Positions 6,689-10,250 of a stretch of DNA of 10,250 nt are shown piece by piece; within the stretch, counting starts at the first letter, position 1; each line of letters begins with the position of its first letter. The DNA is from Lachnospiraceae bacterium. Its GTDB lineage: Bacteria > Bacillota > Clostridia > Lachnospirales > Lachnospiraceae. Made by a program: the position numbers and the translations under genes. Below the pieces are notes generated by a model. The model made no database searches. It worked only from the letters and a program-made list of their open reading frames with translations, and was not told the origin of the DNA. The DNA lies in contig JAGDCQ010000126.1 of assembly GCA_017958465.1 (NCBI GenBank), positions 1-10,250 of the forward strand, read 5' to 3'.

Positions 6689-7632
6689 GATTCATCAATA
6701 CTTTTCAGGACGGCGACGATATAAACGGTGTTTATCTTTGCAAGTCCGCTATCATACGTGAAAAGAAAAACGGCGGGGATTACCTGGACATCAAGCTGTT
6801 CGACAGGACAGGAGAAGTGGACGGCAAGGTCTGGGATATTAACGGCAGCGTAGGCGATGTTACGCCCGGGATGTTTGTAAGGGTGGTTGGAAAGGTCATA
6901 ACCTACAACAACGCCCTCCAGCTTAAGATCGCAAACGTAAGGAAAGCCGAGGAAGGCGAGTATCTGGAGGTGGATTACGTCCCTGCCAGCGAGTACAACA
7001 TCGACGATATGTACAAAACGCTGCTCGCCTACGTAAACAGTGTCACAGAGCCCCATCTTAAGGCTCTTCTCGAGGAATTCTTCGTGAAGGACAAGGAGTT
7101 TATCTCGAAATTCAGAAAGAGCTCCGCAGCAAAGACCATGCATCATGCCTTTGTGGGAGGGCTCCTGGAGCACACACTGAGCGTAACCCAGAACTGCAAG
7201 TTCTTTGCGGAAAAGTACAAACAGTTAAATTACGATTTAATAATTACTGCCGCACTGTTCCATGACATAGGGAAGACAAGAGAGCTCACTTCTTTCCCTT
7301 CAAACGACTATAGCGATGAAGGAAACCTGCTGGGACACATTGTGATGGGTGTTACAATGTTGAACGAAAAACTCCCTGCGATCCCGGACTTCCCGAAACT
7401 CCTTTTCGACGAGTTGTGTCACTGCATTCTGGCACATCACGGGAAGCTGGAGTTTGGATCTCCCAAAACCCCTGCCATAGCAGAAGCCTTTGCGCTTAAC
7501 TTTGCGGATGATCTGGATGCAAAGATGGAGACCTTAAAGGAACTTTTCAAAGCCAATTCCGCAAACACCCAGCTGGAATGGCTGGGATACCAGAGGAGCT
7601 TTGAATCCAATATCAGAAGGACCAAGGTCTGA
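6685..7632 (+). CDS. yhaM: 3'-5' exoribonuclease YhaM family (OB fold + HD domain)
   Basis: The protein is 315 residues, almost identical in length to Bacillus subtilis YhaM, which degrades RNA from the 3' end with a metal-dependent HD active site. The N-terminal part (about 12-90) is an OB-type nucleic-acid-binding domain (YLDIKLFDRTGEVDGKVWD, GMFVRVVGKV). The HD phosphohydrolase domain spans about 145-290. Visible metal-site residues are His163 in GLLEHTL, His193-Asp194 in FHDIGK, His218 in LLGHIVMG and the His251-His252 pair in ILAHHGKLEFGSP. It starts with GTG, supported by GAAGGAGAA at 6671-6679, and overlaps the preceding stop by 4 nt. It ends 4 nt before rlmD, placing two RNA-processing enzymes together. 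An AT-rich motif at 7225-7241 stands out from the surrounding codon use. Confidence 0.93.
   Translation: MRFINTFQDGDDINGVYLCKSAIIREKKNGGDYLDIKLFDRTGEVDGKVWDINGSVGDVTPGMFVRVVGKVITYNNALQLKIANVRKAEEGEYLEVDYVPASEYNIDDMYKTLLAYVNSVTEPHLKALLEEFFVKDKEFISKFRKSSAAKTMHHAFVGGLLEHTLSVTQNCKFFAEKYKQLNYDLIITAALFHDIGKTRELTSFPSNDYSDEGNLLGHIVMGVTMLNEKLPAIPDFPKLLFDELCHCILAHHGKLEFGSPKTPAIAEAFALNFADDLDAKMETLKELFKANSANTQLEWLGYQRSFESNIRRTKV
7225..7241 (+). repeat. Palindromic AT-rich motif, copy 1 (in yhaM)
   Basis: TTAAATTACGATTTAAT is identical over 17 nt to positions 7662-7678. Its core is TTAAAT-TACG-ATTTAA, an inverted repeat around a TACG loop. It encodes LNYDL in yhaM, a different frame from copy 2, and is much more AT-rich than its surroundings. 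Confidence 0.6.
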
Positions 7633-7636
7633 GAAT

Positions 7637-9106
7637 ATGAAATACAGCAAGAACCAGAAAATTAAATTACGATTTAATGATATAGGATCAGATGGCGAAG
7701 GCATAGGTCGTACCGGGGATGGTGCGACCTTTTTTGTAAAGGGAGCACTTCCCGGGGAAGAAGCAGAGTGCACTGTCCTAAAGTGGAAAAACAGTTATGG
7801 GTATGCAAAGCTTGATACACTCACTGTCAGTTCAAAGGACAGGGTGACGCCCGTCTGTCCCATCGCCGATAAATGCGGAGGCTGTACCCTCCAGCATCTT
7901 GACTACAAGGCGCAGCTTGAATGGAAGAGGAACAAGGTTCTCGGATGCCTTGAAAGGATAGGCGGCTTTGAGGGGATAGAGGTCCTGCCCACACTTGGGA
8001 TGGAGCAGCCTCTGTATTACAGGAACAAGGCCCAGTTTCCCGTTAAGGGTGGCGATCCTGTAAAGATCGGGTTTTACGCCGGCCACACCCACGCAGTCAT
8101 AGATACGGAAAGCTGCTATATCCAGGCGCCTGTCATAAACGAGATCCTTAAGGTTTTCAGGGGCTTTGTGAATGAAAAAAAGATCTCTGTCTATGATGAA
8201 GAGGCGGGGAAGGGTTTACTTCGGCATATCCTTATCAGAACTGGGTTTGAGACAGGGGAAGTGTGCGTTTGTCCTGTTATCAACGGCAATAAACTGCCGT
8301 TCTGGGAGGAGTTTAAGGACGCTGCTTCGACTGCCTGCGAAAAGTTAAATCATAAATTAACTACATTTGCTATTAATATAAATACCGAAAAGACTAACGT
8401 TATCCTTGGAAACAAGGTTGTGACCCTTTGGGGAAAAGAATACATCACCGACAAGCTCGGAGAGGTTTCCTACTGCATCTCACCCTTAAGCTTTTACCAG
8501 GTTAATCCCGTCCAGACCAGAAAGATTTACGACACAGTCCGAGATATGGCTGGGTTGACGGGCCATGAGACTTTATGGGATATCTACTGTGGGGCAGGGA
8601 CCATAGGGCTTTATCTTTCTGATTCCGTTAAGGAGCTTGTGGGGATAGAGATCGTCCCTGAGGCTATCGAGGACGCTAAGAGGAACGCAAAGGCAAACGG
8701 CGTCGGGAACGTAGAGTATTACTGTGGTGCCGCAGAGGAAGTCCTGCCTGTCCTTGTGAGGGAGAAGGGGAAGACTGCAGATGTAGCCGTCATCGACCCT
8801 CCAAGAAAGGGCTGTGATGCTGCGCTTCTCAACACTCTGCTGGACGTATGTCCCGAGAAGATCATCTATGTTTCCTGTGATCCCGCGACTCTTGCAAGAG
8901 ACCTGAAGCTCCTCTGCGCCGGGAAGTATTCCATCAGACAGGTTCGCCCCGTTGACGCCTTCTGCCAGACAACGCATGTTGAGACCTGTTGTTTGCTCGA
9001 ACGTCTTCGAAATACGAAAGAGCATATTAGCTTTACGCTTGATATGGAAGACTATTATCGGATTAAGGACACCGAGGTAGATAAGAAAAATGATAGTACG
9101 AACTAA
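7637..9106 (+). CDS. rlmD: 23S rRNA (uracil-C5)-methyltransferase, RlmD/RumA-TrmA family
   Basis: This 489-residue enzyme uses S-adenosylmethionine to methylate a uracil C5, most likely in 23S rRNA. A TRAM-like RNA-binding domain occupies about 1-65. An iron-sulfur cluster is predicted from Cys74, Cys80, Cys83 (PVCPIADKCGGC) and Cys160. The SAM site is DIYCGAGTIGLYLS (315-328). The DPPRKGCD motif follows, then the nucleophile Cys414 in YVSCDPATLARD and the base Glu449 in QTTHVET. Gram-positive bacteria may use one such enzyme at two sites (RlmCD), so the exact target is uncertain. ATG at 7637 is chosen because the TRAM domain starts directly after it. Residues about 458-489 form a charged tail beyond the usual LLER end, with more AT-rich codons. 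The stop overlaps that of the convergent repressor gene by 4 nt. Confidence 0.93.
   Translation: MKYSKNQKIKLRFNDIGSDGEGIGRTGDGATFFVKGALPGEEAECTVLKWKNSYGYAKLDTLTVSSKDRVTPVCPIADKCGGCTLQHLDYKAQLEWKRNKVLGCLERIGGFEGIEVLPTLGMEQPLYYRNKAQFPVKGGDPVKIGFYAGHTHAVIDTESCYIQAPVINEILKVFRGFVNEKKISVYDEEAGKGLLRHILIRTGFETGEVCVCPVINGNKLPFWEEFKDAASTACEKLNHKLTTFAININTEKTNVILGNKVVTLWGKEYITDKLGEVSYCISPLSFYQVNPVQTRKIYDTVRDMAGLTGHETLWDIYCGAGTIGLYLSDSVKELVGIEIVPEAIEDAKRNAKANGVGNVEYYCGAAEEVLPVLVREKGKTADVAVIDPPRKGCDAALLNTLLDVCPEKIIYVSCDPATLARDLKLLCAGKYSIRQVRPVDAFCQTTHVETCCLLERLRNTKEHISFTLDMEDYYRIKDTEVDKKNDSTN
7661..7678 (+). repeat. Palindromic AT-rich motif, copy 2 (start of rlmD)
   Basis: ATTAAAT (7661-7667), TACG, ATTTAAT (7672-7678) is a perfect 7-bp inverted repeat. 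It lies 24 nt into rlmD and could form an RNA hairpin with a UNCG-type loop near the ribosome entry site. It encodes IKLRFN, unlike the peptide encoded by copy 1. Confidence 0.6.
8343..8362 (-). repeat. Palindromic AT-rich motif, diverged copy 3 (in rlmD)
   Basis: The reverse complement of 8345-8360, TTAATTTATGATTTAA, matches copies 1 and 2 at 14 of 16 positions. The flanks make it an inverted repeat AGTTAA (8343-8348) and TTAACT (8357-8362). It opens an AT-rich pocket that continues to about 8386 inside an otherwise GC-richer gene. Confidence 0.4.
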
Positions 9107-9459
9107 TCGTTTTTTGTCAGCTTGCGGTAATAGCTGAGTAGGCGTTGCAAAGTTGCATCATCTGCGCTCTGCATACTCTTTATCAGGTCAAATAATATAG
9201 GATTACTATTCTTATAAATGCTTACTACATCAGAGGAAATATCATCAGTTTCTCCGGATAAATAGGCAACCGATGTTTCCAGCTTTTCTGCTATTGATAT
9301 TATAACCTGTGGAGAAGGACTGCGGTCACCTGCTTCATATCTGACATAGGATGCAGCCGTTAATCCAATCTTGCGTGCTGCTTCTGCTTTGGAAAGATTA
9401 AGATTTTCTCTTGCAGATTTGAGGCGTTCAGGAATAAGAGTATTGATTATATGGTCCAT
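9103..9459 (-). CDS. Xre-family HTH transcriptional repressor
   Basis: The protein is 118 residues. Residues about 9-65 are a helix-turn-helix of the Cro/CI (HTH_3) type: ERLKSARENLNLSKAEAARK, then IGLTAASYVRYEAGDRSPSP and IISIAEKLETSVAYLSG. The remaining 50 residues are helical and polar (LFDLIKSMQSADDATLQRLL) and could mediate dimerisation. There is no protease-type or ligand domain such as LexA or CI would carry. AAGGAG lies 8 nt before the ATG at 9459. It is divergent from the small gene at 9560, and TTACCA/TGGTAA palindromes lie between them. It is therefore most likely an autoregulated repressor of the 9560-dinD unit, as is usual for this layout. Its stop overlaps that of rlmD head-on. 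Composition is AT-rich, unlike the block to the left. Confidence 0.88.
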   Translation of the reverse strand: MDHIINTLIPERLKSARENLNLSKAEAARKIGLTAASYVRYEAGDRSPSPQVIISIAEKLETSVAYLSGETDDISSDVVSIYKNSNPILFDLIKSMQSADDATLQRLLSYYRKLTKND

Positions 9460-9471
9460 AATAACATCTCC

Positions 9472-9500
9472 TTGACAATTACCAATGGTAACAATATAAT
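9472..9500 (+). promoter_or_regulatory. Perfect-consensus sigma-A promoter for the 9560-dinD unit
   Basis: TTGACA (9472-9477), a 17-bp spacer and TATAAT (9495-9500) match consensus fully. The expected start is near 9507, giving a leader of about 53 nt. The operator-like palindrome at 9479-9491 lies inside the spacer, and a second covers the start site. Bound repressor should therefore block RNA polymerase. Confidence 0.85.
9479..9491. promoter_or_regulatory. Operator-like palindrome O1
   Basis: TTACCA-A-TGGTAA is a dyad with 6-bp arms. It lies between the -35 and -10 of the plus-strand promoter. Extended to 9478-9491, it is the exact reverse complement of 9502-9515, and the two centres are 23 bp apart. 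It is a probable binding site for the adjacent Xre repressor. There is no counterpart of similar quality inside the minus-strand promoter. Confidence 0.7.
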
Positions 9501-9501
9501 A

Positions 9502-9514
9502 TTACCATTGGTAA
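9502..9514. promoter_or_regulatory. Operator-like palindrome O2 at the switch centre
   Basis: TTACCA-T-TGGTAA has the same arms as O1. Its centre, 9508, is also the symmetry axis of the two promoters, so it covers both predicted transcription starts (about 9507 plus, about 9509 minus). Repressor bound here should affect both genes, which would give autoregulation. Confidence 0.7.
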
Positions 9515-9515
9515 T

Positions 9516-9544
9516 ATTATAAATATCCAAACTATGAATGTCAA
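9516..9544 (-). promoter_or_regulatory. Perfect-consensus sigma-A promoter for the Xre repressor gene
   Basis: Read on the minus strand, TTGACA (9544-9539), a 17-bp spacer and TATAAT (9521-9516) match consensus fully. The expected start is near 9509, with transcription leftward into the repressor gene. The -35 overlaps the ribosome-binding site of the divergent gene at 9560, as the plus-strand -35 overlaps that of the repressor gene. Confidence 0.85.
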
Positions 9545-9559
9545 GGAAGGTGTTGGATT

Positions 9560-9976
9560 ATGAAATTGGAAGTAGAGATGACTGAGGAACAGCTAAACTT
9601 GCTGATTTTGTCCACAGAAGTATATGGTCGAATTCTAATGAATCAACCGGATCTGGTTGCTGACATTATTGCTGAAGACAGGTTTTTCTATGACAAAAAG
9701 GATCCTGAGAATGACAGGAGATTTCATGAATGGATCAAAGATAGAGATGAAATGACGGAGAAACTGAGAGTTGCGCTGAACGTAATGTTCCATGATTCAT
9801 ATAAAAGCGACACTTGTCAGAACCTTATTGATATCTGGCACGTTCTCAGACATCTTCAATATAATATTTCAGACAATATTGACAAGAATCTTTATGATGT
9901 GAGAGCGTCAGAACCATATCAGGGTGGAACGGAACCGCTTATACAGGTTCGTGTAATAGAAAAACCTGAACTATAG
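9560..9976 (+). CDS. Uncharacterised small protein between repressor and dinD
   Basis: I do not recognise a named family. The 138-residue protein is acidic and soluble, with no signal peptide or membrane span. It begins with a short strand (KLEVEMTEEQ) and a long helix (LNLLILSTEVYGRILMNQPDLVADIIAE). A charged middle with Asp/Arg/Lys clusters (about 40-70) follows, then a second helical core containing LIDIWHVLRHLQY (89-101). The C-terminus is a Pro/Gly-rich beta-like tail. The pattern of a Tyr-Gly/Ser-Arg-Ile helix followed later by a D-I-x-x-V-x-R-H helix recalls hypothetical proteins of phages and integrated elements. That comparison is from memory only. AAGGAAGG at 9543-9550 precedes the ATG by 9 nt. 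The gene ends 10 nt before the dinD-like gene and is presumably co-transcribed with it under the Xre repressor. Confidence 0.75.
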   Translation: MKLEVEMTEEQLNLLILSTEVYGRILMNQPDLVADIIAEDRFFYDKKDPENDRRFHEWIKDRDEMTEKLRVALNVMFHDSYKSDTCQNLIDIWHVLRHLQYNISDNIDKNLYDVRASEPYQGGTEPLIQVRVIEKPEL

Positions 9977-9986
9977 GGGGATTCGT

Positions 9987-10250
9987 ATGGAAAAGAAAAT
10001 CATAGCAGATTATAAGAAAAGATTTGATGATATCAGACATGAACAAAATGATGTAGAGTTTTGGTATGCTCGTGAGTTAATGGAACTTCTTGATTATGTT
10101 CAGTGGAGGAACTTTGAGAAAACTATAGTAAAAGCAAAAATCTCATGTGAAAACAATGGGATAGCCGTATCAGATCATTTTGCTGACGTCAGCAAAATGA
10201 TAAAGATCGGTAAGGGTGGTAATCGAGAAGTTGATGACTATATGCTTACC
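9987..10250 (+). CDS. dinD: DinD-like DNA-damage-inducible protein (3'-truncated by window edge)
   Basis: Eighty-eight residues are visible, open to the window edge. The start FDDIRHEQNDVEFWYARELM, then LLDYVQWRNFEKTIVKAK, CENNG and DHFADVSKMIKIGKGG, matches the N-terminal part of Escherichia coli DinD, including its W-x-A-R-x-L, L-x-Y-x-x-x-x-x-F, A-K-x-x-C-E-N and D-H-F patterns. E. coli DinD is LexA-regulated and inhibits RecA filament activity. Whether this relative does so is inference. AGGGGG at 9975-9980 overlaps the preceding stop and supports the ATG at 9987. No LexA-type box (GAAC-N4-GTTC) is visible upstream; control seems to come from the Xre switch at 9472-9544. A perfect 28-bp palindrome lies within residues 63-72. 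Confidence 0.85.
   Translation, partial: MEKKIIADYKKRFDDIRHEQNDVEFWYARELMELLDYVQWRNFEKTIVKAKISCENNGIAVSDHFADVSKMIKIGKGGNREVDDYMLT
10174..10201. repeat. Perfect 28-bp palindrome inside dinD
   Basis: The left arm ATCATTTTGCTGAC (10174-10187) is followed without spacer by its exact reverse complement (10188-10201). The centre is TGACGTCA. Symmetry stops at both flanks (G at 10173, A at 10202). It encodes the conserved DHFADVSKMI segment, so it is also coding sequence. It could form a cruciform in DNA or a stem with a 4-nt loop in mRNA, or bind a dimeric protein. Confidence 0.8.

Noticed and set aside
9094..9115. LexA-like box near the repressor stop (GAACTAATCGTT)
   Set aside because: The second half should read GTTC; it reads CGTT, and the position at a gene end is wrong for control of dinD.
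9103..10250. Integrase, transposase or attachment sites marking a mobile element
   Set aside because: No such gene or flanking direct repeat is visible in the window; mobility is only suggested by composition and gene type.

Overview
The window reads as a chromosomal segment of an anaerobic Firmicute, most likely a member of the Clostridia close to Lachnospiraceae. The basis is the gene content (YlmH, YwiB-like DUF1934, YhaM and an RlmD-type methyltransferase), purine-rich Shine-Dalgarno sites, sigma-A promoters of consensus form, and protein styles such as Thr/Pro linkers and a GEQ-type DHFR. This is inferred from family knowledge and no database search was run.

Positions 1-9106 are a compact, moderately GC-rich, all-plus-strand housekeeping block. 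It begins with the C-terminal part of ylmH. A strong extended -10 promoter (575-603) and a hairpin-bearing leader follow. Next come ddl (D-Ala-D-Ala ligase), a DUF1934 protein, folA, a membrane-anchored alpha/beta hydrolase, a lipoprotein N-acetylmuramoyl-L-alanine amidase, an S11-family protein that has lost its catalytic Ser/Lys, a P-loop kinase-like protein, yhaM and rlmD. Gaps between these genes are 54 nt or less, several genes overlap by 4-14 nt, and no intrinsic terminator is visible. The block could therefore be one long transcription unit. Its first half concerns peptidoglycan (D-Ala-D-Ala synthesis, amidase, pseudo-carboxypeptidase) and its second half RNA metabolism.

Positions 9103-10250 are visibly AT-rich and look accessory. 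A minus-strand Xre-type repressor gene ends head-on with rlmD (4-nt stop overlap). It is divergent from a small protein of unknown function and the start of a dinD-like gene, which runs off the window. The 100-bp gap between the divergent genes is very ordered. Two perfect-consensus sigma-A promoters (TTGACA-17-TATAAT on each strand) are exact mirror images about position 9508. A TTACCA/TGGTAA operator sits on the mirror axis and a second lies inside the plus-strand promoter. This looks like a repressor-controlled genetic switch driving a DinD cassette with no visible LexA box.

Points most worth a second look are this switch, a perfect 28-bp palindrome inside dinD, the degenerate active site of the S11 protein, and three copies of a palindromic AT-rich motif embedded in GC-rich yhaM and rlmD.
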